From contig CAWIES010000002.1 of assembly GCA_963835215.1 (NCBI GenBank), positions 1 to 64,000 of the forward strand: a DNA stretch of 64,000 nt. The letters are read 5' to 3'. Below, piece by piece: positions 31,029 through 40,402 of this stretch. Every line of letters begins with the position of its first letter. The stretch's first letter is position 1. The notes under the pieces were generated by a model, which made no database searches, was not told the origin of the DNA, and saw only the letters and a list, made by a program, of their open reading frames with translations. Both the position numbers and the translations under genes were made by a program. The DNA comes from Roseiarcus sp963835215. Lineage in GTDB: Bacteria; Pseudomonadota; Alphaproteobacteria; Rhizobiales; Beijerinckiaceae.

Positions 31029-32830
31029 TCACGCCGGCAGGACGGTAACCCGCGCGCCGCCTGCAGCGACTTCGCCGGTCCAGACGATTCGGGGAGCGGA
31101 GAGCTTCACGCCGTAAGCGGGCGAGACAGCGCCGCGGCCGAGCGTGAGCGCGCCAGGCGAACCGAAGGCGAAGGTTGCAATCGGGCGTCCGGCGCGCAAA
31201 ATCCCGCAAACGGCGCCCTCGACCTCCACTGCAAGATCGTCGGCAAGCTGGAAGACGACTTCCGCTCTCCGCGCGCCGCCGAGCAGACGATCCTCAATGC
31301 GGAATCCGTCGCTCGCTTTCGCGAGAATGTCCGTTGATGCCGGACGCCGAAGCGCCTTTGGTAGCCGTCGTGGCTGGCCGCGATGCGCCAGAGCGCGTCC
31401 TCATGCGCCCCATCCAACCGACAGCGAGCCTTTTGCGACCAGTTGAACGGCCCAGAAATGCGGCTCTGGTTCTCACCGCCGATGTTGAGCGTATTGTGCG
31501 CCGGCGTGCCGCGAAACCAGTCGCGCTCGGCGCCGCCGGCGTAGCAATAGGTTCCGGGATCAACCAGCAACGGCTCGCCGTCGAGCGACGCAGACAGCGA
31601 CAGCGCGTCCGCATGTCCGTGCGCGGCGATGGCCAAATAGCCGAGCGGACCGTGATCGAAGATCAACCGCCAACGGGCGTTGCGGATCACGCTGAGGCCG
31701 CCCTCGCGGAAGATCCGCACGCCGCAAGGGTTCGACGCGTTCTTTATCGCGCTGGCGATGGCGTAGGCGTAGACGCCATGTGGCGGCGCAAAGCAGAGAA
31801 CCCGCCCCTCGTCGTCGTCGCCGATCGCGGGAATGCGGCCCTTCCGATCGGCAAGCCAAAAGACGTAGTCGGCGAAGAGATCGAGCCGGGCGCGTGTCTG
31901 CACGCCAATCGGCGCGCTGGCGTGACATAGAAGCAGCAACTCCGCGCTGAAAGCCCCATAGCTCGGCGACTGTTCGGCCGGAGCGCCGTCGCCACGGATT
32001 TGCTTCTCCGCCTCCGCCGCCAAGACGCGGCGCGAGCTCTGGCGAAGGCGCTGCGCGCGCGCCAGCTCGGGCATCGCGAGAGCAATCAGATATTCGCCCG
32101 CGGCCTCGGCGATCCGATGATTGTTTGCCGAGGAGTGCTGCGAGGGATAGCGCGCCAGCCAGAAGAGCGAGGCTGAGAGGATGGCGCGAATTTTCGCGAT
32201 CACGTCGCGATCGAGCCGGTCGGCAAGCAGGCTCGAGACAATCAGCAGGCTGATCGCGCGCAGCGCGATTTCGATGCCCGAGCTCCACGCCAGGCCGCGA
32301 AACGGCGGATTGTCGGCGTGCCAACTGACGATCGCCGCTTCGATGGCGACAAGCGCCGCGACGTCGCCAGCGAAGACGGCCTGCGCAGCGAGTGGATGGA
32401 GAAATTGGAGGCGATTGATCTCCAAGACATACTTGACGTCGCCGCGCTCCCGCTCGTGCCGGTACGGGATATCGAAGCAATAGCTCTCCGCTCCCGGCCA
32501 GAGCGTACCGGTCAGCGGATCGAGCCGCCACAGTTCGGCGAGAAATAGGTCTTCGCGGGAACGGCGCGGCCATTCGCATCCCAGCGCCGAAAAGCGCCCA
32601 GCGAGGGTCCGCGAAGCAGCGTCGGCGATTTCGTTCCGCGTTTCGCTATCGAGCGCCGCGACGTGATCGCGCAGACTTGGCAGGACCGGGGCAAGACCGG
32701 CGCTCTCATAGCGCGGCCAACCCTCCAGCCGCTCCTTGGCGACGACCTTCTTGGTTTTCTCACCTAGGCGATGAGCAATTTCCGGCAGCGACATCGCGCG
32801 CAGGCGGTTGACCGTCCAGGCGAAGTTCAT
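31029..32830 (-). CDS. Heparinase II/III-family polysaccharide lyase-like protein, frameshifted
   Basis: About 600 residues result after one base is restored near 31317-31322 (a single deletion). The protein has an N-terminal all-alpha toroid (about residues 60-330, with HSSANNHRIAEAAG) and a C-terminal beta-sandwich typical of heparinase II/III proteins (HGHADALSLSASLDGEPLLVDPG). No signal peptide is visible. These proteins cleave uronate-containing polysaccharides or sit in polysaccharide loci with unknown roles. The start ATG 32830 gives the conserved MNFAWTVNRLRAMSLPEI N-terminus. It is the last gene of the exopolysaccharide operon, 28 bases after the bi-domain oxidoreductase, with which it commonly pairs. 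Confidence 0.8.
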
Positions 32831-32858
32831 TCCCGCTCTTTGCGCGCCACGCGCGACC

Positions 32859-35084
32859 TCACGCCGTCTCGGCTTCCAACGCTCTGGTGACTGACGGCGA
32901 GTTGCGAAGATCACGCGCCTGTTCGATGATCTCCGCGACCAGGACGCGTGCGCCGCTCGCGGCGCTGCGTTCCACCGCCAGCGTGACAGCAGTTGTGTCG
33001 ATCAGCGACGCCAGCAGGATCGGCATCGGGGCGCCCTCGCGCACTGCGTTCACGAAGGCTTCCATCTCCCCCTTCTGGCCCTTGTCGGGGACAAGCGCGC
33101 GCAAGCGCCGGCGCGCGCCGCCACGCCAGATCTCCGCGCCAGAGAAATTGTCCAACCTCGCCGACATGCCGTGCGCCGCAACTTCGATGAGCTCTTTGGG
33201 ATAACGCGGATCGCCGTGCGTCATGTAATTGATCGTCGCGACCGCACCGCTGTCGAAGTCGATCGTTATCGCGAGGTCGTCAGGATCGTCGCCGACCCGG
33301 CGCGCCGTAGCGGCGACCGGCCGCGCGCCGAGCCACCAGGCCGCAACATCGACAAAGTGACAGCCTTCGCCGACGAAGCGTCCGCCGTGGCGAGCGCGGT
33401 CGACATGCCAGCCCTCCGCAGCAGCCGGCCCCGCGTTGACGCGGTAGTGAAAGAACTGCGCGGCGGCGTGCGCCCCCATGGCCGCGCGCAATTGAAGCAA
33501 CAATGGCGCAAAGCGGCGATTGAAGCCGACCATCAGGCGATCATTGCCGCTCTCCTCGATCGCGTGGAGAATCGCGCCCAGTCCCTCGAGCGAAATCGCC
33601 AGCGGCTTTTCGACGAAGACGGCCTTGCCGGCGCGCAGCGCGGCCGCGACGAGCGGCGCGTGCGAGCCATGCGGAGTGAGGATCATCACGGCGTCGATGT
33701 CGGGGTCTTCCAGCACGCGGCGCGGGTCGGTCGAGACCCGCTCGAAACCAAATTTCCTCCGCGCGTTGGCGGCGCTCAAAGACGTCGTTGTGACCGCTTC
33801 GACCAGCGCGACGTCGGGACGGCCTTTGAGATGCGGCAGCAACATGCTCGCGGCGTAAGCGCCACAGCCAATCGCGGCGATCCGCACGACGTCGCGCGAC
33901 TTGCGCGAAATCGCTGCCGGCATGGAGGGCGCGGGCGTCGGCGCCGCTGGCTGCGCGGGGTAGCGGAAGAGGACGCCGATCCCCCGCAGCGATCCTTCGT
34001 TCATCCGCTCGTAGACGCTTACCGCATCGTCGAAATCGTGGACGCTGTCGATCAGCGGCGACAGATCGAGCCGCCCGCGCGCGATGAGATCGAGAAATGC
34101 CGCGATGTTGCGTTTCTCGGTCCAGCGCGCGTAGCCGATCGGATAGTCGACGCCCTGCTCCTCGTAGACCGGATCGTAGCGCCCCGGGCCGTAGGAGCGC
34201 GAGAAGCGCAGCTCGATTTCCTTGCGCATGCTTTCGTTCCACGGCAGGTCGAGCCGGCATTTGCCGACATCGACAATGCGGCCCCGATCGCGCAAGCACT
34301 CGACCGCAAGCTCGACCGGCCGATTGGATTTCCCTCCGACCATGAGGAACGCGCAATCGGCGCCGGCCTCGCCGGTCGCGCTGCGCATCTCGTCGATGAG
34401 CGCCGAGAACTCCGGCGTGTCGGGCGCCGCGCAGGCGAGCGCGCCGCCCTCGACGGCCAGCCGACAGCGCGCGGCGTCGATGTCGACGCCGAACGCATGA
34501 ACGCCCGCCGCCTTGAGGATGCGGACGAGAATCTGTCCCAGCAGCCCGAGCCCGACGACCAGAGCGGTTTCGCCGAGCTTCAGCTCCGACTGCCGGAACC
34601 CTTGCAGCGCTATGGCGCCGATGGTCGCGAACGCTGCCTGTTCGTCGGCAACCGCGTCGGGTACGACGACGCACAGATTGACCGGCGCCCAATTGATTTC
34701 CGCGTGCAGCGCGAACTGGTTTCCCCCGCAGGCAACCCGCTGGCCGACGACGAAACTCTCGACCTCCGCGCCGACCGCCTCGACGATCCCCGACAGCGAG
34801 TAGCCGAGCGGCGTATAGGAATCGAGCCGGTTCACCGCCTTGCGCCAGGTCGCGAGCGGTCCCTGCTGGGCGAGGCTCTGCACGAGTTTACGCACCTGGT
34901 CGGGCCGTTGGCGCGCCTTGCCGAACAGCGAAAGCTTGCTCTCCGCGATCTTCATCATCTCGGTGCCAGCGGAAATGACCGAGAAGCGGCTTCGCACCAA
35001 CAGGCCGCCCGGCTTGAGCGCCGGCGCGGGCAGATCGAGCAGCGTCAGGGCGCCGTCCTTGTAGTTTTGCGCGATGATTTTCAT
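32859..35084 (-). CDS. Bi-domain oxidoreductase: MDR dehydrogenase fused to Gfo/Idh/MocA
   Basis: This 741-residue fusion has residues 1-about 375 as a medium-chain dehydrogenase/reductase with NAD(P) loop VVGLGLLGQILVRI, and about 390-741 as a Gfo/Idh/MocA dehydrogenase with IAAIGCGAYAASMLLPHL and the FVEKPLAIS motif. The usual zinc-ligand Cys and GHE motif of alcohol dehydrogenases are absent in the first half (SVISAGTE, GYSLSGIVEAVG), so it is probably zinc-independent. The ATG 35084 overlaps the upstream glycosyltransferase stop by four bases. It likely modifies a nucleotide sugar or the polymer for the exopolysaccharide. The precise reaction is unknown. Confidence 0.85.
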   Translation of the reverse strand: MKIIAQNYKDGALTLLDLPAPALKPGGLLVRSRFSVISAGTEMMKIAESKLSLFGKARQRPDQVRKLVQSLAQQGPLATWRKAVNRLDSYTPLGYSLSGIVEAVGAEVESFVVGQRVACGGNQFALHAEINWAPVNLCVVVPDAVADEQAAFATIGAIALQGFRQSELKLGETALVVGLGLLGQILVRILKAAGVHAFGVDIDAARCRLAVEGGALACAAPDTPEFSALIDEMRSATGEAGADCAFLMVGGKSNRPVELAVECLRDRGRIVDVGKCRLDLPWNESMRKEIELRFSRSYGPGRYDPVYEEQGVDYPIGYARWTEKRNIAAFLDLIARGRLDLSPLIDSVHDFDDAVSVYERMNEGSLRGIGVLFRYPAQPAAPTPAPSMPAAISRKSRDVVRIAAIGCGAYAASMLLPHLKGRPDVALVEAVTTTSLSAANARRKFGFERVSTDPRRVLEDPDIDAVMILTPHGSHAPLVAAALRAGKAVFVEKPLAISLEGLGAILHAIEESGNDRLMVGFNRRFAPLLLQLRAAMGAHAAAQFFHYRVNAGPAAAEGWHVDRARHGGRFVGEGCHFVDVAAWWLGARPVAATARRVGDDPDDLAITIDFDSGAVATINYMTHGDPRYPKELIEVAAHGMSARLDNFSGAEIWRGGARRRLRALVPDKGQKGEMEAFVNAVREGAPMPILLASLIDTTAVTLAVERSAASGARVLVAEIIEQARDLRNSPSVTRALEAETA

Positions 35085-36193
35085 GGCGACCTGTGAACGC
35101 CGATGACGGTTTGCCAAATCTCTTTCATGCGGCGATGGAAGGCGTCGGGCGGATATTCACGAATCGCGATCTCCCGTCCGCGACGACCCATTTGCCGGCA
35201 CAGCTGCGGATTCTCGAGTAGACGCTGCAATGCATCGGCGAGTTTTTCTGGATCGTGATGGGGAACCAGAATGCCGGTCTCGCCGTCGCGCACCATGTCG
35301 GGAATGGCGCCTTCCGGCGTCGCGACCACAGCGAGACCCGCGCCCATCGCTTCAAGCACGACCAGGGGGAGCGCTTCATTCTTGTAGTGGGTCGGAAGAG
35401 CCAGGATATCGGCGCAGTGCAGCAGATCGAGTTTGTTTTGGCCCGAAACCGGCCCCAAATATTGTACCGCGTCTTCCAGTCGGCGCCGCTTGACTGCGGT
35501 CTCGAACGATTCACGTGTGACCGTCGCGGACGGCGCTCCCGCGAAGCTGGCGCGAAAATCAATTCCGCGCTGCTTGAGCAGAACGAGCGCATCGAGGAGA
35601 ACGAGCGGCCCCTTGGTCTCGATCAGATTGGACAGAAACAGGATATGCCGGACTTCGCGCGCCTCCTCTTCCGCTTGCGCGGGAAGCGCAGACATCGCAT
35701 TCGGCAGAAAGAAGACTTGCGCTCTGACGAGACCACCCGACACATCCTCGAAAAGCCGCTCCGACAACAAAATGACGTGGGCGCCGCTGGTCGCCCATTT
35801 GAAAAGCTTTCGATACAAACGGGATTTCGCCGCGGCGCGAACGCCCTTACCGTGAAAGTGGTAAAGCAAGGGCGCGCGAAACAGTTTCGCCAGCGCGACC
35901 AGAGGTAGATTGGCGTAAAATCCGCCCCCACATGGCGGCAGTGCGAAATAGACCAGTGAGGGCTTGGCCTCGCGCAAGGCGACTGCCGTTCCCGCGACAT
36001 TGCGCGCGAGGGCGAGCACCTTCCTCAATCCGCGTGCGCCAATGTCTTCGTTGGACTTGCTGAGCTGCACCGGGACCGCGACGATGTGGAAAGATTCGTT
36101 GAGAACGGCGGACGTCACCACCTCGCGATTGACGACCGCCGCGCCATGCAGGGGCGGAGGAAGCTGGACGAGAGCGAGGACGGCGTCCCGCAT
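35081..36193 (-). CDS. Glycosyltransferase family 4
   Basis: This 370-residue GT-B transferase has a C-terminal donor site with NEALPLVVLEAMGAGLAVVATPEG and IPDMVRDGETGILV, typical of GT4. The N-terminal half starts LALVQLPPPLHGAAVVNREV, common in exopolysaccharide loci. Overlaps of ATGA tie it to wzy upstream and to the oxidoreductase downstream, so translation is coupled. It would add one sugar of the repeat unit on the cytoplasmic side. Donor and acceptor are unknown. Confidence 0.85.
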   Translation of the reverse strand: MRDAVLALVQLPPPLHGAAVVNREVVTSAVLNESFHIVAVPVQLSKSNEDIGARGLRKVLALARNVAGTAVALREAKPSLVYFALPPCGGGFYANLPLVALAKLFRAPLLYHFHGKGVRAAAKSRLYRKLFKWATSGAHVILLSERLFEDVSGGLVRAQVFFLPNAMSALPAQAEEEAREVRHILFLSNLIETKGPLVLLDALVLLKQRGIDFRASFAGAPSATVTRESFETAVKRRRLEDAVQYLGPVSGQNKLDLLHCADILALPTHYKNEALPLVVLEAMGAGLAVVATPEGAIPDMVRDGETGILVPHHDPEKLADALQRLLENPQLCRQMGRRGREIAIREYPPDAFHRRMKEIWQTVIGVHRSP

Positions 36194-37467
36194 CAGGCCC
36201 CCTGTTTCGATGGCCGAGCCGCCACACGATCGCTCAGCTCAAGCAGGTAGCCGCAGATCCAGCAGAGCCCGAGAACATAGTTTGGGCTTTCCAGCGTCGT
36301 GTTGACCGCCGTTGTCAAACACGCCGTCAGAAACATAATTCCAGAATGCTGGTCGACATCGCGGCGATGCGTTTCCTTCGGTCGCAGATCCCGCAGAAAA
36401 AACAGAATGAACAGAACGCCGCCGATGACCCCCATCGAATAAAACACGTAGACGAACGAATTGTGAATCACCATGACGGGCAGTTTGTCCCATTTGCCCA
36501 ACCCAAGAAAACGTTCCTCGGCCGAAAAGTCGACCACGCTATCCGCGCCGAATCCGTAACCGAAGCCATAGTTTTGGATGAGTGCGTCGAGTGAGTCGAT
36601 CCACCAGCGGGCGCGGCCAACCATATCTGGCGCCACCGACAAGTCCGTTTTCAACCAAACCACCAAGGCTGCCGCGAGCGGAAACCCAATGATGATCGTT
36701 AGCGAGAGCGGGAGAACGATCCTTGCTGGCCTTGGCCAAATCCAGAGGAGCGTGACCACGGCGGCGAGCAGCCGCATCTGCGACGAGTCGGAAGCGAGCA
36801 TGAATGCGAGCGCGCAGACCATCCAGGTCGGGCGGCCGATTGCCAGCAGCAGAGCGCCCCACCAAAACAGAATTGAGATATTGTGGATGCCGTAGTCAAG
36901 AACCGTGAACAACTGGCTTGCGAAGCCTGCGTCTTGCCCCTCGATCCGCCACGTATCGTCGTACACCGGGAAAAAATGATACGCGAGCAACGCGCCGACT
37001 GAGGACGCAACGCAGACCCACGCCACCGTTTTCAAAGTGTCGGCGCTCCTCGCCTTGGCGAGAAAAACATAGAAAGCCGCCGTCGCCGGATACATGAGGC
37101 ACGTGAAATATCCCATCCGCACGACATAGTCGGGCGTGAACACGATCGGAGTCCCTGGCAACCATCGCATCAGAGACAACCCGACGTAGACGACGCCGAG
37201 GCACGACCATAGAGCAAGCAGCCGGTTCTGGAACCGAATCCGATGGGCGAAGGCGTTGTAGACAACGTAGAGGCTGCAAGTCGCGACGATCGCGACGACC
37301 ACTTCCGGCCCGAACGTCTCCTTCCAATAATTTGATGAGGTTATCGCCAGGATGATGGCGAAGAAGAACAGCCAATCGACAAGCCGCAGGCCGCTCGCGA
37401 TTCTCTCGCGACGAGCGCTGTGAGGGTTGAGCGCAGGGAAACGAATTCCCGTGACAGCCTCAGTCAC
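36193..37467 (-). CDS. Wzy-like polysaccharide polymerase (O-antigen polymerase type)
   Basis: This 424-residue integral membrane protein has about ten to eleven hydrophobic segments and a large loop near residues 270-350 (GYGFGADSVVDFS, VIHNSFVYVFYSMGVIGG) typical of the Wzy/O-antigen ligase superfamily. The start GTG 37467 overlaps the methyltransferase stop (GTGA), which sets the start well inside a longer open frame. Together with the Wzx flippase and Wza/Wzc in this cluster it supports a Wzx/Wzy-dependent export route. Confidence 0.8.
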   Translation of the reverse strand: MTEAVTGIRFPALNPHSARRERIASGLRLVDWLFFFAIILAITSSNYWKETFGPEVVVAIVATCSLYVVYNAFAHRIRFQNRLLALWSCLGVVYVGLSLMRWLPGTPIVFTPDYVVRMGYFTCLMYPATAAFYVFLAKARSADTLKTVAWVCVASSVGALLAYHFFPVYDDTWRIEGQDAGFASQLFTVLDYGIHNISILFWWGALLLAIGRPTWMVCALAFMLASDSSQMRLLAAVVTLLWIWPRPARIVLPLSLTIIIGFPLAAALVVWLKTDLSVAPDMVGRARWWIDSLDALIQNYGFGYGFGADSVVDFSAEERFLGLGKWDKLPVMVIHNSFVYVFYSMGVIGGVLFILFFLRDLRPKETHRRDVDQHSGIMFLTACLTTAVNTTLESPNYVLGLCWICGYLLELSDRVAARPSKQGA

Positions 37468-38174
37468 TTCGCCATCGCCTCCAGAGGCCGGCGCGCGATG
37501 AGCAGGAGCAATGGATCGTCGGGGAGGCTGACCGGCTCGACCTCCAATCCCGCTCCGCGCATCATCTCCACCCACGACTGCGGGCTCAGGAAATTGACGG
37601 TTATCGCCAAGCGGCGAATTCGCGACCCCCACGGAGTCAATCCGAGCAGAAAAGACGAGAGCGGCGCAGTCGCGGCGCGCCGCACCCACTGTTCGCGGCG
37701 GCGCACTTTGTGGCGCATGTCGGGAACGGTGGCGAACAACCAGCCTCCGGGTCGCAATATGCGGACAAACTCGCCCATGACCGGCTCACAGCCGTAAACG
37801 TATTCGAGCACGCTGGAGGCGACCACCGCGTCAAAGCAGGCGGGCGCAAACGGCAGAGACATAGCGGACTGCGAATTCGGCAGGATCAGCCATTTGACTG
37901 CCGTTCCGTCTTGTCTTCGCCCCGCCGCTTCGATCATTGCCTGGGAAATATCGCATCCAGTCAGCGAGAACCCCGCGCGCGCGAGGTGTCTGGTAATGTC
38001 GCCAGAACCGCAGCCGAAATCGAGGACATCCGCGCCGGTCGCCAATCGCGCGGCCAGCGCCGTTCTGAAACGATCGAGGCGCATGGCGAAGGATTCTTCG
38101 GCGATGAAACGCCGCGACCAGCCGTTAGCAGCCGCGTCGAAGAACGCTTGTGTCTCGTCTTCCGGCATCGTCAC
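37464..38174 (-). CDS. SAM-dependent methyltransferase (class I)
   Basis: This 236-residue protein has the SAM site VLDFGCGSGDITRHLA near residues 50-65 and further class I motifs (LTGCDIS, FDAVVASSVLEYV, LRPGGWLFATVP). It is probably a sugar or glycan O-methyltransferase given its place between a glycosyltransferase and wzy. The start ATG 38174 is clear. A 135-base gap (38175-38309) without a gene precedes the downstream end of the next transferase. Confidence 0.85.
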   Translation of the reverse strand: MTMPEDETQAFFDAAANGWSRRFIAEESFAMRLDRFRTALAARLATGADVLDFGCGSGDITRHLARAGFSLTGCDISQAMIEAAGRRQDGTAVKWLILPNSQSAMSLPFAPACFDAVVASSVLEYVYGCEPVMGEFVRILRPGGWLFATVPDMRHKVRRREQWVRRAATAPLSSFLLGLTPWGSRIRRLAITVNFLSPQSWVEMMRGAGLEVEPVSLPDDPLLLLIARRPLEAMAK

Positions 38175-38309
38175 CCTGCGCAGTCGCGGTCGCTTTTCAC
38201 GGAGAGAAAAACGCTTTCAGCCGCATTTCATCGCGGCTGATGAAGGCGCGCAGTCTGCGCAGTCGGCGAGAGCCGACCCGCCCCGCAATCCCTGACGCCA
38301 CGCGCGCGA

Positions 38310-39449
38310 TCAGCCTTCCCCCATGAGTTCGGAATTGTCCCGGCGGAGCGGCAGCCCAAGAACTTCGAGATATTGGTCGACCGCCCGATCCACGGCGAAA
38401 TCGGCCGCACGGCGACGGACGTCCGGCGGTGAGGGATCGTCAAGCGCGTTCAGCATAGCCCCAGCCAGCGCGCAAGCGTCCCCGACCGGAACCAGACGAC
38501 CCCATTTGCCGTTCTCGAGAATCTCCGCTGGACCGGAGGGACAATCGACACTCACCACCCGGGCGCCGCACGCCATGGCTTCGACTATGACGTTTCCAAA
38601 TCCCTCGAAGCGGGACGAGAGCGCGAACAGGGCGGCCGAACGCATGTAGTCGTGAATATGCGGCGAAAACCCAGGCAGTTCGACATGGTCGGCGAGGCCT
38701 AGATCGCGCGCGAGCGCTTCGAGCGACGCGCGCTCGGGGCCCTCTCCCAATATAACGAGCCGCACATTCCGTTTCGTACGCAGCCTCGCAAATGCTCGCA
38801 GCAGCGTGGAGAAATCTTTCTGGCGGTCCAGACGACCTGCCGCGAGTATGAATTGCCGCGCGACCGAAAGCGGGTCGCCGCACGGCGGCTCCACGCCAAT
38901 TGGATTGTAGATAACGCGCAGATTCGCCAGCGGACGTCCGATAAAGTCTGCCGCGTCATCGGCCACACCCCGAGAGACCGCGACGAAATCGGCCCGGGCG
39001 CGTGGATAGAGAGCGCGCATCAGGAATGGCCAGATGGTATTGTCGCGCACGACATCGCTGTCGGCCTGCAGGGTAAGGGTATTGTGAATGCTGATCACAT
39101 GGCGAACCGGGCTTCGCGCCAACGCTCGCGCTACGATCGCCGTTACGTCGCATTGCTTTTGAGCCGTCAGCAACGCTTTGGGTCGGCGGCGCCGAAGATA
39201 GCGCGCGAATTTGAAGACGCTGAGCGCGGCGCGCGGACTGCCGAGCGCGATGACGCCGACGCCCGGATGGAGAAGCGGCCGAAAGGGTCCATCCGCCCCC
39301 ATCGCAGTGACCAGATTGACCACGAACCCGCGCGCGGCCATCGCGTTGAGCAAGTTCACGACGAAGCGCTGCACGCCGTCGGCGCCCGTGAAGGCGTTAT
39401 TGAAAAAGCAGAGATCCGGGTCGGACAGCCTCGTCGGATCCGACATCAT
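38310..39449 (-). CDS. Glycosyltransferase family 4
   Basis: This 379-residue GT4 transferase opens with DLCFFNNAFTGADGVQRFVVNLLNAM and has the donor-site pattern SSRFEGFGNVIVEAMACGARVVSVDCPSGPAEIL. The start ATG 39449 overlaps the upstream GT2 stop; the far longer upstream frame is shadow sequence. It acts on the lipid-linked repeat unit; sugar unknown. Confidence 0.87.
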   Translation of the reverse strand: MMSDPTRLSDPDLCFFNNAFTGADGVQRFVVNLLNAMAARGFVVNLVTAMGADGPFRPLLHPGVGVIALGSPRAALSVFKFARYLRRRRPKALLTAQKQCDVTAIVARALARSPVRHVISIHNTLTLQADSDVVRDNTIWPFLMRALYPRARADFVAVSRGVADDAADFIGRPLANLRVIYNPIGVEPPCGDPLSVARQFILAAGRLDRQKDFSTLLRAFARLRTKRNVRLVILGEGPERASLEALARDLGLADHVELPGFSPHIHDYMRSAALFALSSRFEGFGNVIVEAMACGARVVSVDCPSGPAEILENGKWGRLVPVGDACALAGAMLNALDDPSPPDVRRRAADFAVDRAVDQYLEVLGLPLRRDNSELMGEG

Positions 39450-40402
39450 CGCCGCGCCAAGCGCCGGACGCGGTTGGAGAGCATGTAGCGCATCCCATCT
39501 CGGAAACCGCGAAGCGAGGCAACGACCCCCGCGCGCCGCGCAATGACGACGCCTAACGTCCTTATGATCGTCACGACCAGGAAATAGGCGATCCTCGAGG
39601 TCCCGAGCTGTAACCCCACGTGCTCGTATGCATCGACCGTTAAGAAAAAGTGGTTTCGGACGAGATAGTAGTCCTTCCACGACGGCCGCTGTCTTTTCGC
39701 CGAGATCAGTTTTTCTATCCGCGCGTCGGCGACAACGGCTACGTTGGTGTGCAATGACGCTTTCAATCCAAATAACGTGTCGTCGCCCGCGATGTAGTAG
39801 TGGCGCGGCGGAAGGCCGATAATTTCCACGATCCGCCGTGTCACCAGCAGGCCTTCGAAACATCCCATATTCGTGAAGTAGACGCTTTTTCCGTTGCGAA
39901 ATGACGGAGCGGGCAACGGGGCCGCTCGCCCAGTCAAGAGATCGACCCAGCCCTCCCACTTTATGTCCGAGCCGTCCTGAAACAGTCTTCGCGGATGCAG
40001 GCATTCCGAAATGTGCCGCCACTTCAGGAGTTGCTCCAGGCAATCCGGCGCAGCAGCTACGTCGTCATCCATCACCCAGATCCAATCGGCGCCTGCCTCC
40101 ATCGCCCGTTTCATGCCCTCATGGAAACCGCCCGCGCCGCCGGTGTTCGTGTCCATCCGTATGTAGTCGACGAGCGGATCGTCAAGATCGCCGCGCGCGC
40201 GCAAGACCTCTGGCGTGCCGTCGGTGGAGGCGTTGTCGATGAGCATGATGCGCTCGAGGGGCCGAGTCTGCGCCCTCAGTGCGTCAAGCGTCTGCGGAAC
40301 GAGCGCCTTGCGGTTGAATGTGACGACGACCGCAAAAATTCTGTGCTTCCTCGTGTCGGCGTTCGCCGCCTCGCACTTCGCCGTGGCGGCGCAGCCGCTC
40401 AT
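39446..40402 (-). CDS. Glycosyltransferase family 2
   Basis: This 318-residue GT-A transferase starts HRIFAVVVTFNRKALVPQTL and carries IDNASTDGT and the metal site MDDDVAAAP (a DxD variant). The C-terminal half (VRNHFFLTVDAYEHVG) resembles galactofuranosyl and rhamnosyl transferases. Its N-terminal segment VVVTFNRKAL is repeated at the start of the chimeric reading frame 41438-41770, evidence of a local duplication. Both ends overlap neighbours by ATGA. Confidence 0.87.
   Translation of the reverse strand: MSGCAATAKCEAANADTRKHRIFAVVVTFNRKALVPQTLDALRAQTRPLERIMLIDNASTDGTPEVLRARGDLDDPLVDYIRMDTNTGGAGGFHEGMKRAMEAGADWIWVMDDDVAAAPDCLEQLLKWRHISECLHPRRLFQDGSDIKWEGWVDLLTGRAAPLPAPSFRNGKSVYFTNMGCFEGLLVTRRIVEIIGLPPRHYYIAGDDTLFGLKASLHTNVAVVADARIEKLISAKRQRPSWKDYYLVRNHFFLTVDAYEHVGLQLGTSRIAYFLVVTIIRTLGVVIARRAGVVASLRGFRDGMRYMLSNRVRRLARR

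Noticed and set aside
33171..35096. A 641-codon frame antisense to the bi-domain oxidoreductase
   Set aside because: The opposite strand encodes a clear two-domain enzyme; the antisense product is an arginine-rich by-product of GC-rich codons.
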